A stretch of 64,000 nucleotides of DNA from Candidatus Humimonas hydrogenitrophica (lineage in GTDB: Bacteria; Gemmatimonadota; Gemmatimonadetes; Palauibacterales; Palauibacteraceae), in assembly GCA_947581615.1 (NCBI GenBank), contig CANPVD010000110.1, positions 1-64,000 on the forward strand. The letters are read 5' to 3'. The notes under the pieces were generated by a model. It was not told where the DNA came from, ran no database searches, and saw only the letters and a program-made list of their open reading frames with translations. This document shows positions 53,331 through 62,674 of the stretch, piece after piece; position 1 is the stretch's first letter; every line of letters begins with the position of its first letter. Both the position numbers and the translations under genes were made by a program.

Positions 53331-54831
53331 GGCCGCCGTGCAGGCGTTCGATGGCTGGGGGAGAGAGGCGCGCGGGTCCGGCCGGAGCTGGGCTCCCCAT
53401 CGCCTGCCGCGAAGCGCCGACCTTCCGGCCCCGGGGTCCGAGGTCCACCTGATGGGCGCGGCGGGCGCTGGCATGCGCGCCCTCGCCGTGCTCCTGGCCG
53501 GTGCCGGCTATCGGGTCAGCGGTTGCGATCGGAGCGGCGGCCCCGTGGAGGAGATGACCGGGACGGGCGGCCGACTGGACGATGGACACGACGCCACGCA
53601 CGCGGAAGGTCCGGCGCTCCTGGTACGAAGCAGTGCGGTGCCGGAGGATCATCCGGAGGTCCTGGCCGCGCGCCGGCTGGGCGTGCCGGTGTGGCGCCGG
53701 GCCCGTGCCCTGGCCGCGCTCGTCAACGACCGCACCCTGGCGGCCGTGAGCGGCACGCACGGAAAGACCACCATCACGGCCATGACCGCCCTGGCGGCGG
53801 AGGCCGCGGGCCTCGATCCGGCCGCGGCCGTGGGGGGGCGGCTTCCGACCTGGGGCAGCCATGCCCGCAGCGGCGGAGGTCGTGTGGCCATCGTCGAGGC
53901 GGACGAGTTCGATCGATCCTTCCTGGAGCTGGACCCCGACCTCGCGGTGGTGAGCGCGGTGGAGGAGGAACACCTGGAGAGCTACGGCAGCGTGGAGGCG
54001 CTCGAGGCGGCCTACCGGACCTTCGCCGGCCGGGCGTCGTCCCGCCTGGGCGTGCTGTGGTGTGCGGATGAGCCGGGGGCCCGGGCCCTGGGCGCCGCGC
54101 TCCGGGGGACGGCGTCCTACGGCTTCGCGGCCGGAGCCGACTACCGCGTAGAGCCGGTGGGGGGAGAGCCCGAGGATGGGGGCGCCGCGCCGCGTCGGGC
54201 GCGTTTGCACGCTCCGGAGGGCGAGGTCCCGTTCAGGCTGGGCGCGCCGGGCGCCCACAACCTCCAGAACGCCGGCGCGGCTCTGGCGGCGGCCCTGCGG
54301 CTGGGGGCCGACGCCGCGGACCTGGAGGACGCTCTGTCCGAATTCACGGGGGTGGCGCGGCGTCTCCAGCGACTGGCCGCCTCCGACCGCGTCCTCGTGG
54401 TGGACGACTACGCCCATCACCCCACCGAGGTGGCCGCCTCCCTGGCCGCCGCCCGGCATCTGGCGCCCGGCGCGCGGTTGGTGGCCGTCTTCCAGCCGCA
54501 CCTCTACACGCGCACCCGCCGCTTCGCCGCCGAGTTCGCCGCGGCGTTGGCCGGGGGGGCGGATCTGGCTTTCGTCCTGCCGGTCTACGGCGCGCGAGAG
54601 GTTCCGATCGAGGGGGTCGACGCGAGCCTGGTCCTCCGCGCGGCTTCCGTGGCCCCGGTGACCGACGCGGCGCCGGTGGAGGAGACCTCCGCCGAGGAGG
54701 TGCTCGACCTCGTGCGCGCGGCGGCGGCGGGCCAGAGTCCGAGGACGCTGTTCCTGTTCATGGGCGCCGGCGACATCACCGAGCTCGCGCACGCCTGCGC
54801 CGGGGCCGTGAGCGGCCGGGACGTCCCGTGA
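53320..54831 (+). CDS. murC: UDP-N-acetylmuramate--L-alanine ligase
   Basis: The 503-residue ligase adds the first amino acid of the stem peptide. The N-terminal site is HLMGAAGAGMRALAVLL and the ATP motif is AVSGTHGKTTITAMTALA. Conserved ends are VVDDYAHHPTEVAASLAAAR and FQPHLYTRTRRFAAEFAAAL. The 40-residue leader before the Rossmann motif is longer than usual. ATG 53320 lies in the murG end. murB, often next to murC, is absent. Confidence 0.94.
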   Translation: MSAEAAVQAFDGWGREARGSGRSWAPHRLPRSADLPAPGSEVHLMGAAGAGMRALAVLLAGAGYRVSGCDRSGGPVEEMTGTGGRLDDGHDATHAEGPALLVRSSAVPEDHPEVLAARRLGVPVWRRARALAALVNDRTLAAVSGTHGKTTITAMTALAAEAAGLDPAAAVGGRLPTWGSHARSGGGRVAIVEADEFDRSFLELDPDLAVVSAVEEEHLESYGSVEALEAAYRTFAGRASSRLGVLWCADEPGARALGAALRGTASYGFAAGADYRVEPVGGEPEDGGAAPRRARLHAPEGEVPFRLGAPGAHNLQNAGAALAAALRLGADAADLEDALSEFTGVARRLQRLAASDRVLVVDDYAHHPTEVAASLAAARHLAPGARLVAVFQPHLYTRTRRFAAEFAAALAGGADLAFVLPVYGAREVPIEGVDASLVLRAASVAPVTDAAPVEETSAEEVLDLVRAAAAGQSPRTLFLFMGAGDITELAHACAGAVSGRDVP

Positions 54832-55562
54832 CGCGCCGCACGCGTCGCCGGGTCTACGTGGCCACCATGGCGGCCGCGGTGGGGGCCGGGGCTCCACTCT
54901 GGGCCCCGGCGGTGCTGGCCCGGCTGCCCGGGTTCCGCGTCGAGGAAGTGCGCGTGGTCGGCACCCACTACGTGCCGCCCGACCGCGTCGCGTCCCTGGC
55001 CTCGGTCGAGCCGGACGCCTCCGTGTGGGACGACCCGGCGCGCTGGGAGGCGCGGGTGCGGTCGGACCCGATGATCGCGGACGCGCGCGTGCGCCGGACG
55101 GGCGCGCACCGGATCGAGATCCATGTGACCGAGATCGAGCCTGTGGCCCTGGTCCCGACGCCGGACCTCGTCCCGGTCGATTCGGCGGGGCACCTCCTGC
55201 CCCTGGATCCGGCGCAGGCGGACCTGGACCTGCCCATCCTGGGATCCGGCGCCACGGTGGAGGGCGGGCACCTGTCGGATCCGGGGAGCCGGCGGCTGCT
55301 CGATGTCCTGGACCGGCTCCGGTCGGCCGAGCCGGGATTCGTTCGGAGTGCGTCCCAGTTCCTGCGCGTGCCGGGGGGCGTCGAGGTGTTCATGACCGGG
55401 GGGGGCGACGCGCGCCGGGTGTATCTGCCGGACTCGGATCCGGAGGCGGGGCTGCGGCGCGTGGAGGCGGCGCTGGCCGCCCGTGGTGGCGGGTCCTCGG
55501 CCGCGCGCGTCGACGCCCGATTCGATGGGCAGGTGGTCGTGGCGGGCAAGGGGGAGTCGTGA
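54828..55562 (+). CDS. ftsQ: Cell division protein FtsQ (POTRA domain)
   Basis: This 244-residue protein has a basic end, one membrane segment (VYVATMAAAVGAGAPLWAPAVLA) and a POTRA domain (FRVEEVRVVGTHYVPPDRVA). A beta-rich FtsQ/DivIB domain follows, with IADARVRRTGAHRIEIHVTE and ALVPTPDLVPVDSAGHLLPL. It links early and late division proteins. GTG 54828 overlaps murC by four bases, and ftsA overlaps its stop by four bases. Confidence 0.92.
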   Translation: MTRRTRRRVYVATMAAAVGAGAPLWAPAVLARLPGFRVEEVRVVGTHYVPPDRVASLASVEPDASVWDDPARWEARVRSDPMIADARVRRTGAHRIEIHVTEIEPVALVPTPDLVPVDSAGHLLPLDPAQADLDLPILGSGATVEGGHLSDPGSRRLLDVLDRLRSAEPGFVRSASQFLRVPGGVEVFMTGGGDARRVYLPDSDPEAGLRRVEAALAARGGGSSAARVDARFDGQVVVAGKGES

Positions 55563-56782
55563 TCGGCGGGCCGCGCGTGGCGGTGGGGTTGGACGTGGGC
55601 TCGACCAAGACCTGTGCCGTGATCCTCGAGTCGGGTCCCGACGGCGAGGGACCGGACAGGGTCCTGGGCGTGGGGATCGCCCGCACCGAGGGTCTGCGCA
55701 GCGAGGCCGTCACCGACCTCGAGGCCACCACGCGCTCCATCCGGGAATCCGTCCGCGAAGCCGAGATCATGGCGGGCCTCGAGGTGGAGAGCACCTACGT
55801 GGGCCTCACCGGCGCCCACGTGGAGGTGGGGTCGAGCTCGGGCGTGGTGGCCGTGTCCGGCCACGAGATCACCGACCAGGACATGGCCCGCGTCCACGAA
55901 GTGGGGCGCGCCGTGGTCGTGCCGCCCGACCGGGAGCTGGTGCACGCGATACCCCAGGAGTACGCCGTCGATGGCCGGGGGGGGATCCACGCGCCGATCG
56001 GGATGAGCGGCACCCGGCTCGAGGCGGAGCTGTGCATCGTGACCGCCGACTCGGCCGCGTGCCGCGACCTGCGGCGGGCGGTGGACCGCGCCGGCTACGG
56101 CGTGGAGGAGCTGGTGCTGGAGCCCCTGGCCAGCAGCCTCGCGGTCCTCCGCGACAGCGAGCGGGAGGCGGGTGTGGCCCTGCTGGAGGTCGGCGGAGCC
56201 CGCACGGAGGTGGCCGTCTTCCACAGCGGCAAGATCCGCCGGCTGACGTCCCTGCGCTGGGGGGGGCAGTCGGTGACGAACGACATCATCAAGGGGCTCG
56301 GCGTCCCGGTCGAGGAGGCCGAGCGGCTCAAGCGCGAGTTCGGCGCCGCGCGCGCCGCCCTGGTGGACCGCGAGGAGCGGCTCGAGGTGCCGGGCCCGGC
56401 GCCCGGCGTCACCCGCAAGGTCTCGAGGGAGCTGCTGGCTCACATCATCGAGCAGCGCCTCGACGAGATCTTCGGCCTGGTCTACGACGATCTCGAGGAG
56501 GCGGGCCTCCGCGAAGGCCTGGCCACGGGAATCGTCCTGACGGGAGGTACGGTGTCCCTGCCCGGCGCGGTGGAGCTGGCGCAGGGCGTGTTCAACCTGC
56601 CGGTGCGGCTCGGCGAGCCCGGCGCGGACCTGACGGGACTCGCCGACGCCGTGCGGCGGCCCAAGTTCGCCACGGCCGTGGGCCTGGCGCTGTACGGGAA
56701 GATGCGGGAGGGACGAAGAGGAGGCGGCGTAGCGGGCCGGACACTGGCCCGGGTCACGGAGTGGCTGAGGGACTTCTTCTAG
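55559..56782 (+). CDS. ftsA: Cell division protein FtsA
   Basis: The 407-residue actin-like protein attaches FtsZ to the membrane. It starts VAVGLDVGSTKTCAVI and has the 1C insert region with GLEVESTYVGLTGAHVEVG. It continues with VALLEVGGARTEVAVFHSG and GIVLTGGTVSLPGAVELAQ. The last residues (LARVTEWLRDFF) form the amphipathic membrane-targeting helix. GTG 55559 overlaps ftsQ. ftsZ starts 11 bases later. Confidence 0.96.
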   Translation: MIGGPRVAVGLDVGSTKTCAVILESGPDGEGPDRVLGVGIARTEGLRSEAVTDLEATTRSIRESVREAEIMAGLEVESTYVGLTGAHVEVGSSSGVVAVSGHEITDQDMARVHEVGRAVVVPPDRELVHAIPQEYAVDGRGGIHAPIGMSGTRLEAELCIVTADSAACRDLRRAVDRAGYGVEELVLEPLASSLAVLRDSEREAGVALLEVGGARTEVAVFHSGKIRRLTSLRWGGQSVTNDIIKGLGVPVEEAERLKREFGAARAALVDREERLEVPGPAPGVTRKVSRELLAHIIEQRLDEIFGLVYDDLEEAGLREGLATGIVLTGGTVSLPGAVELAQGVFNLPVRLGEPGADLTGLADAVRRPKFATAVGLALYGKMREGRRGGGVAGRTLARVTEWLRDFF

Positions 56783-56793
56783 AGGAGGACAGC

Positions 56794-58002
56794 ATGGTCT
56801 TCGAGTTCGATGACAGCATGGCACGGAACGCCAAGATGAAGGTGGTCGGCGTCGGCGGCGCGGGTGGCAACGCCATCAACCGCATGATCGCCGAGCAGCT
56901 CGAGGGCGTGGAGTTCATCGCGATCAACACGGACGTCCAGTCGCTGAAGCGCTGCGAGTCCCACCTCACCATACAGATCGGGAAGAAGCTGACGCGTGGA
57001 CTCGGGGCCGGCGCCCGGCCGGAGATCGGTCGGCAGGCCGTCGCCGAGTCCGAGGACGAGGTGCGCAGGGCGCTGGATGGAGCGGACCTCGTGTTCGTCA
57101 CCGCGGGTATGGGAGGAGGCACCGGCACGGGGGCCGCGCCCACCGTGGGACGTATCGCCCGCGAGATGGGTGCCCTGGTCATCGCGATCGTGACGCGTCC
57201 GTTCCACTTCGAGGGACGCAAGCGGATGCGCCACGCCGAGATCGGGCTGCGCGAGCTCCGGCGCACCGTGGACACGATGATCGTGGTGCCCAACGAACGG
57301 CTCCTGTCGGTCGTTGGGAAGGGGACGACCTTCCGGGACGCGCTCAAGAAGGCGGACGAGGTCCTGCTCCACGCCACGCAGGGGATCTCCGACCTCATCA
57401 GCGTCACCGGCGAGGTCAACGTGGACTTCGCCGACGTGCGCACCGTGATGTCCAACCGGGGCGATGCGCTCATGGGAACGGGCAAGGCCACCGGGGAGAA
57501 CCGGGCCGTCGAATCGGCCCAGCAGGCCATTTGCTCTCCCCTGCTCGACAGCGTATCGATCAACGGGGCCACGGGCGTCCTCGTGAACATCTCCGGTGGT
57601 CCGGACCTGACGATCGACGAGGTCACGACCATCAACTCGATCGTCCAGGAGGCGGCGGGCGAGGAGGCCGAGATGATCTTCGGCGCCGTGCAGGACGGAG
57701 GCCTCGAGGGCCAGGTGCGCGTGACCGTGATCGCCACCGGCTTCGGCGCGGTCGTCGAGGAGGAAGAGGAGGAGCGCGTCGAGAGGGCTCCGGTCAGGCG
57801 CGTTCCCACGCGGCAGCGCGAGCCGGTCGCGGCCTTCGTCGGTCCGAAGCTGGTGAAGGACGAGGGCGAGGTCGGCGAGCCCGCCCCCGAGCGAGAGAAG
57901 GCGCCGGAGCGGCGGGAAGAGGAGGAGCACTCGCGTCCCACGCGCCGCGAGGACCTCGAAGACCTCGAGATCCCGACCTTCATCCGGCGGCAGATGGACT
58001 GA
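56794..58002 (+). CDS. ftsZ: Cell division GTPase FtsZ
   Basis: The 402-residue tubulin-like protein forms the division ring. The GTP-binding motif GGGTGTG is at 107-113 (AGMGGGTGTGAAPTVG). The synergy loop segment is NVDFADVRTVMSNRGDALMG. The disordered Glu/Arg linker is followed by the C-terminal tail EIPTFIRRQMD, which binds FtsA. An AGAGGAGG precedes the ATG. It ends the dcw cluster, as in most bacteria. Confidence 0.98.
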   Translation: MVFEFDDSMARNAKMKVVGVGGAGGNAINRMIAEQLEGVEFIAINTDVQSLKRCESHLTIQIGKKLTRGLGAGARPEIGRQAVAESEDEVRRALDGADLVFVTAGMGGGTGTGAAPTVGRIAREMGALVIAIVTRPFHFEGRKRMRHAEIGLRELRRTVDTMIVVPNERLLSVVGKGTTFRDALKKADEVLLHATQGISDLISVTGEVNVDFADVRTVMSNRGDALMGTGKATGENRAVESAQQAICSPLLDSVSINGATGVLVNISGGPDLTIDEVTTINSIVQEAAGEEAEMIFGAVQDGGLEGQVRVTVIATGFGAVVEEEEEERVERAPVRRVPTRQREPVAAFVGPKLVKDEGEVGEPAPEREKAPERREEEEHSRPTRREDLEDLEIPTFIRRQMD

Positions 58003-58030
58003 GTCCGCGAAACAGGCACCCGGAGAGCGC

Positions 58031-59431
58031 ATGCCATCGACGCCCCACGAGCTCGAGCCACCGCCGGACCCCGCCGCGCACGGGGATCCCGGTTCCGGGG
58101 GACCGCGGTTTCGCGTCCTCGGTATCGCCGCGGGGGTCGTGCTCGCGTCGGTTCTGCTCGTGAGCCTGATCGCCCGGAGCAGCGGGTCCCAGGCGCCCCG
58201 TCCCCCCGACCCGCCCGACTCTCACCCCGCCCTCACTCCCGTGCCCACGCCGGCGGCGGCTCCGCCGGTGGTGCGGGACGCGGACACCCTTCGAGCGGGC
58301 CGCAGCCTGGGGCAGGTTCTCGCCGCGGCCGGTCTGGGCGGAGACGGCTACGCCCAGGTCCTGACCGCGATCCGTGCCCACGTGAACCCGCGAAAGCTGC
58401 CGCGCGGGCTCGTGGTCCGGATGGCGGCACGGGTCCCCGAGACCACGGACCGTGTGGCGCTGGCCCTCGACCAGGATCGGACCCTGGTCCTGGACCACCG
58501 GCGCGAGGGATGGAGAGCCAGGATCGACTCCGTGTCGGTCTCGATCGACACCCTCTACGTGGGGGGCGTCATCGAGTCCAACCTGTGGACCTCCGAGCTG
58601 TTCGGGGACACCGCGCGCCTGGCTCCCAACGAGAACGTCGAGATCTTCCTCAAGCTGGCGCGGATCTACGCGTGGCAGGTGGACTTCTTCCGCGACATCC
58701 GCCCCGGTGACGCCTTCCGGGTGATGGTCCGGCGCGAGGTGCGCCCGGACGGGAGCGTGCGCCGGGCCGACGTGCTCGCGGCGGAGTTCTTGAACCAGGG
58801 ACGACGGCTCCCGGCCGTGCGGTTCGTCACGGCGGATGGCCCGGAGGAGTACTACGACGAGAACGGCAACGCCACCCGAAAGGCGTTCCTGCGGGCCCCG
58901 CTGAAGTTCAGCCCGATCACCTCGGGCTTCAGCCGCCGCCGCTACCACCCCATCCTCCATCGATGGCGGGCGCACCGGGGCATCGACTACGGCGCCGCCC
59001 GCGGCACGAACGTGCACGCCACGGGGGCGGGCGTGGTGACCCGGGCGGGGTGGTGGGACGGTTACGGCCGCATGATCGAGATTCGCCACAACTCGCTGTA
59101 CCGCACCCGCTACGCGCACCTGAGCGGGCTGGCCAGGGGCATCCACCCCGGAGTCCGGGTCCAGCAGAATCAGGTCATCGGCTACGTGGGGATGACGGGC
59201 CTGGCCACGGCCCCGCATCTCCACTACGAGTTCCTGGTGAACGGCGTCCAGCGCGATCCGAGAAGGGTGAAGCTCCCTCCCGGCAAGCCCGTGCCCCAGA
59301 GCCAGCTCGCCAGCTTCGAGCGCCGCCGCGATCGGCGGCTGGAACGGCTCGACGGCCTGGGCTTCCCGCCGGCCGCGCATCTGGCCGCGGCACCGGGCGA
59401 CACGGATCGCGGCCGGGAGCCCTCCGAGTAG
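58031..59431 (+). CDS. M23 family metallopeptidase, MepM-like murein endopeptidase
   Basis: The 466-residue protein has one N-terminal membrane segment (GIAAGVVLASVLLVSLIA) and then a Pro-rich linker. A middle OapA/LysM-like region follows. The C-terminal LytM domain has the zinc ligands in RAHRGIDYGAARGT and APHLHYEF. The block ITSGFSRRRYHPIL is typical of MepM/ShyA endopeptidases, which cut peptide cross-links for wall growth. GGAGAG lies before the ATG. It is 28 bases after ftsZ, which suits a role in division or growth. Confidence 0.9.
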   Translation: MPSTPHELEPPPDPAAHGDPGSGGPRFRVLGIAAGVVLASVLLVSLIARSSGSQAPRPPDPPDSHPALTPVPTPAAAPPVVRDADTLRAGRSLGQVLAAAGLGGDGYAQVLTAIRAHVNPRKLPRGLVVRMAARVPETTDRVALALDQDRTLVLDHRREGWRARIDSVSVSIDTLYVGGVIESNLWTSELFGDTARLAPNENVEIFLKLARIYAWQVDFFRDIRPGDAFRVMVRREVRPDGSVRRADVLAAEFLNQGRRLPAVRFVTADGPEEYYDENGNATRKAFLRAPLKFSPITSGFSRRRYHPILHRWRAHRGIDYGAARGTNVHATGAGVVTRAGWWDGYGRMIEIRHNSLYRTRYAHLSGLARGIHPGVRVQQNQVIGYVGMTGLATAPHLHYEFLVNGVQRDPRRVKLPPGKPVPQSQLASFERRRDRRLERLDGLGFPPAAHLAAAPGDTDRGREPSE

Positions 59432-59546
59432 CGGGACGCGAACGAGCCGGCGCCGGATCCGCTCCGGCCCCGGTCGGTATATTCTCCCGAGACGACGCCG
59501 CGCCCCGGCCGCGCGGCTCCCGCCGTGACTTCGACACCGGGGCCCC

Positions 59547-60491
59547 GTGAGCGACACCAGGCTGGACGTGGGGAGGAAGGCCTCCCTCTGGCAGCGCATC
59601 AAGGACATCGCCCTCACCGACGTGGGGACGCTGGTCCGAGGCATCGACGAGGCGTCGATCGCGGAGCTCGAGCGCCTTCTCCTGGAGTCGGACTTCGGGC
59701 TCGATGCGGCACTCGACCTGGTGGACGACCTGGAGCGCGCCGCGCAGCGCGGCGAGGTGAAGACCGAGCCCCAGCTCCGGGAGCGGCTGGCCGACCGGGT
59801 GCGGGAGATCCTGTTGGAGCCCCGCGGAGAAGGGGACGCGCGGCCCGGCCAGGATCTCCGCTGGCCGGCGGAGGGACCCTGCGTCGTTCTTCTGCTGGGG
59901 GTGAACGGCAGCGGCAAGACGACCACGGCGGCCAAGCTCGCGCACCGGGCCCGGGTGGCGGGGAAGAGCGTGGTCCTGGCGGCCGGAGACACGTTCCGGG
60001 CGGCGGCCCGCGAGCAGCTAGAGACCTGGGCCCGCCGCACGGGTGCCCGCTTCGTGGGCGGCCAGCAGGGCGGGGATCCCGCGGCCGTGGCCTACGACGC
60101 GGTCGAGTCCGCGGTGGAGGGAGGCGAGGACCTGGTGATCCTGGACACGGCCGGGCGTCTCCACACCCACAGGGGCCTGCTGGACGAGCTCGCCAAGGTG
60201 GACCGGGTCGTCGGACGCCTGGTGGAGGGCGCCCCCCACGAGAGGCTCCTGGTCGTGGACGCGACCTCGGGACAGAACGTCCTGGTCCAGGCACGGGAGT
60301 TCGGACACAGGGTCCCGCTCAGCGGCCTCGTCCTCGCCAAGCTCGACTCGACGGCCCGCGGCGGGGCGGTGGTGGCCGTGGCGCGGGAGACGGGCCTTCC
60401 GGTGCGCCTGGTGGGAACGGGGGAGACGCCGGACGACCTGGAGCCCTTCGACCCCTCGCGCTTCGTGGAGGGGATCCTGGGTCCCGCGTGA
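59547..60491 (+). CDS. ftsY: Signal recognition particle receptor FtsY
   Basis: The 314-residue SRP GTPase has the N helical domain (RLDVGRKASLWQRIKDIALTD) and the G domain. The P-loop is LLGVNGSGKTTTAAKLA, then AAGDTFRAAAREQLE, LDTAGRLHTHRGLLDEL and LAKLDSTARGGAVVAVA. It has only a short acidic leader. It receives ribosome-bound chains at the membrane. The GTG start has no strong ribosome-binding site. In the 115-base gap a TATATT at 59478-59483 is a possible -10 without a clear -35. Confidence 0.95.
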   Translation: MSDTRLDVGRKASLWQRIKDIALTDVGTLVRGIDEASIAELERLLLESDFGLDAALDLVDDLERAAQRGEVKTEPQLRERLADRVREILLEPRGEGDARPGQDLRWPAEGPCVVLLLGVNGSGKTTTAAKLAHRARVAGKSVVLAAGDTFRAAAREQLETWARRTGARFVGGQQGGDPAAVAYDAVESAVEGGEDLVILDTAGRLHTHRGLLDELAKVDRVVGRLVEGAPHERLLVVDATSGQNVLVQAREFGHRVPLSGLVLAKLDSTARGGAVVAVARETGLPVRLVGTGETPDDLEPFDPSRFVEGILGPA

Positions 60492-60501
60492 GGCCCGCGC
60501 C

Positions 60502-62607
60502 TTGAGCGGCCGCTCCCTCCTCTCCAGCTCCGTCCAGTACCTCAAGGGCGTGGGTCCCCGGCGGGCCGAACGCTTCGCGCGCCTCGAGGTGCGCACCGGC
60601 CGGGATCTCCTCTTCCACCTGCCTCACCGCTACGAGGACGCCACCACGGTAACGCCGATCGCGTCCCTGGAGCCGGGGGACGAGGCGACCGTGATCGGCC
60701 GGATCGTGTCGCAGGGCGTGCTGCCCACCCGAAAGCGGCTGCGGATCTTCCGGGCCGTGCTCCGGGACGACACGGGGCTCATCGAGGCCGCGTGGCCCGG
60801 CCAGCCGTGGCTCGACCGCAGCCTGCGGAAGGGAGATCTTCTCCTGGCCTCGGGCCCGGTGCGCTTCTTCCACGGCCGCCAGCTCCAGCCGCGTGAGTTC
60901 ACCGTCCTGGCGTCGGGAGAGGAGGACGGTGACGGGGAAGGGGACGACGCGGCCGGGGAGCGGGGCGGACGGGTGTTCCCCGTGTACCCCGCCACCGAAG
61001 GGCTCAGCCACCGGCAGATCCGCGGGATCGTCCGGGAGAACCTGACCGATCTCCTCCGAGAAGCCGACGAGCGGGATCCGGTGCCGCCGGAGTGGCGGGA
61101 GGCGATGGCGCTGCCGGGCCTGGGCGTGGCCCTGCGGGCCCTGCACGTGCCCCGGTCGATGCACGAGGTGGAGCCCGCCCGGCGGCGGGTGGCGTTCGAC
61201 GAGCTCCTGTTCCTCCAGCTCCTGCACGCCCGGGCCCGGCACCGGCTCAAGCGCGAGAGCCGCGGGATCGCCCACGAGGCCGCGGCCGACCTCACCGGGC
61301 TTTTCCTGGAGGGACTCCCCTTCCGCCTCACGGGGGCCCAGGCGCGGGCCTGGGCCGAGATCCGGTCCGACATGGAGCGGCCCGAGCGCATGTACCGGCT
61401 GCTGCAGGGGGACGTGGGGTGTGGGAAGACCGTGGTGGCGGCCGCGGCGCTGCTGCGCTCCGTCGAGTCGGGCCACCAGGCCGCGCTCATGGCCCCGACC
61501 GAGCTGCTGGCCGAGCAGCACCTGCGCACCCTGTCGGAGCTCACCGCGGACCTGGGCGTCGAGCCCGTGCTGGTCACGGGCCGACTCACGCCGGCGCAGC
61601 GCAGGGATCGGCTCGAGAGCCTGGCGGCGGGGGAGATCCGCCTCGTGGTCGGGACGCACGCGCTCATCCAGGAGGACGTGGCCTGGCACGACCTCGGCCT
61701 CGCCGTCGTGGACGAGCAGCACCGCTTCGGGGTCGAGCAGCGTCGCCTGCTGCGGGACGCCTCGGGTGCCGCGGACATGCTCGTGATGTCGGCCACACCG
61801 ATTCCGCGCTCGCTGGCGCTGACCCTGTACGGCGACCTGGACCTGTCCGTCATCGACGAGATGCCGCCCGGGCGGCGTCCCGTGGTGACGGGGGTGCGCG
61901 GCCCGGCGGCGCGCGAGGCCGCGTTCGCGTTCCTCCGGGAGAAGATCGCCGAGGGACGGCAAGCGTACGTGGTCTACCCCCTGATCGAGGAGTCCGAGGC
62001 GGTGGATGCCCGTTCGGCCACGCGGATGCGGGACCGGCTTGCCGACCGCTTCCCCGAGCTGCGCGTCGAGCTGTTGCACGGACGCCTCTCCTCGGAGGAG
62101 AAGGACGCCGTCATGCGCCGCTTTCTGGCCGGGGAGGCCGAGATCCTGGTGGCCACGACGGTCATCGAGGTGGGCATCGACGTGCCCAACGCGACCCTCA
62201 TGGTCATCGAGGACGCCGAGCGCTTCGGGCTGGCCCAGCTCCACCAGCTCCGGGGCCGGGTGGGGCGGGGCGCCGAGCAGAGCTACTGCGTGGCCTTCCA
62301 CTCCGGGAGCGGCGAGCCGCCCGAGCGTCTGGCGGTGTTCGCGTCCACCACCAACGGGTTCGAGCTCGCGCGGGCGGACCTCCGGCTGCGGGGGCAGGGG
62401 GACCTGTTCGGTCCCGAGCAGCATGGCGTGCCGGCGCTGCGTCACGCCGACCTGGAGCGGGACGCCGACCTGGCGGCCCAGGCCCGACGCCGGGCGCGGG
62501 AGCTGGTGGCGGAGGATCCGGGCCTCGGCCGACCGGAGCACCGCGGCCTGGCCCGGGAGCTGGCCGAGCGCCATGGGGACCGCGAGGGACTGTACGGCGT
62601 CGGCTGA
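60502..62607 (+). CDS. recG: ATP-dependent DNA helicase RecG
   Basis: This 701-residue helicase rescues stalled forks. The wedge domain starts YLKGVGPRRAERFARLEV and LLFHLPHRYEDATTV. Walker A is LLQGDVGCGKTVVAAAAL, followed by DEQHRFGVEQR and SATPIPRSLALTLYGDLDL. Helicase motifs with TTVIEVGIDVPNATLMVIE and QLHQLRGRVGRG follow. The TTG start has GAGG upstream, overlapping the end of ftsY by spacing only. Domain order and length are normal. Confidence 0.95.
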   Translation: MSGRSLLSSSVQYLKGVGPRRAERFARLEVRTGRDLLFHLPHRYEDATTVTPIASLEPGDEATVIGRIVSQGVLPTRKRLRIFRAVLRDDTGLIEAAWPGQPWLDRSLRKGDLLLASGPVRFFHGRQLQPREFTVLASGEEDGDGEGDDAAGERGGRVFPVYPATEGLSHRQIRGIVRENLTDLLREADERDPVPPEWREAMALPGLGVALRALHVPRSMHEVEPARRRVAFDELLFLQLLHARARHRLKRESRGIAHEAAADLTGLFLEGLPFRLTGAQARAWAEIRSDMERPERMYRLLQGDVGCGKTVVAAAALLRSVESGHQAALMAPTELLAEQHLRTLSELTADLGVEPVLVTGRLTPAQRRDRLESLAAGEIRLVVGTHALIQEDVAWHDLGLAVVDEQHRFGVEQRRLLRDASGAADMLVMSATPIPRSLALTLYGDLDLSVIDEMPPGRRPVVTGVRGPAAREAAFAFLREKIAEGRQAYVVYPLIEESEAVDARSATRMRDRLADRFPELRVELLHGRLSSEEKDAVMRRFLAGEAEILVATTVIEVGIDVPNATLMVIEDAERFGLAQLHQLRGRVGRGAEQSYCVAFHSGSGEPPERLAVFASTTNGFELARADLRLRGQGDLFGPEQHGVPALRHADLERDADLAAQARRRARELVAEDPGLGRPEHRGLARELAERHGDREGLYGVG

Positions 62608-62639
62608 GAGGACCGCTCCCCGAGGCACCGCGCTCCTCT

Positions 62640-62668
62640 TTGACAGCGCGCGGATGCGCTCCTAGGCT
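62640..62668 (+). promoter_or_regulatory. Promoter of a leaderless epimerase transcript
   Basis: TTGACA (62640-62645) and TAGGCT (62663-62668) are 17 bases apart. The ATG at 62675 comes six bases after the second hexamer, so transcription should start at or next to the A of ATG. No ribosome-binding site is present. Confidence 0.65.
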
Positions 62669-62674
62669 CCGTCC

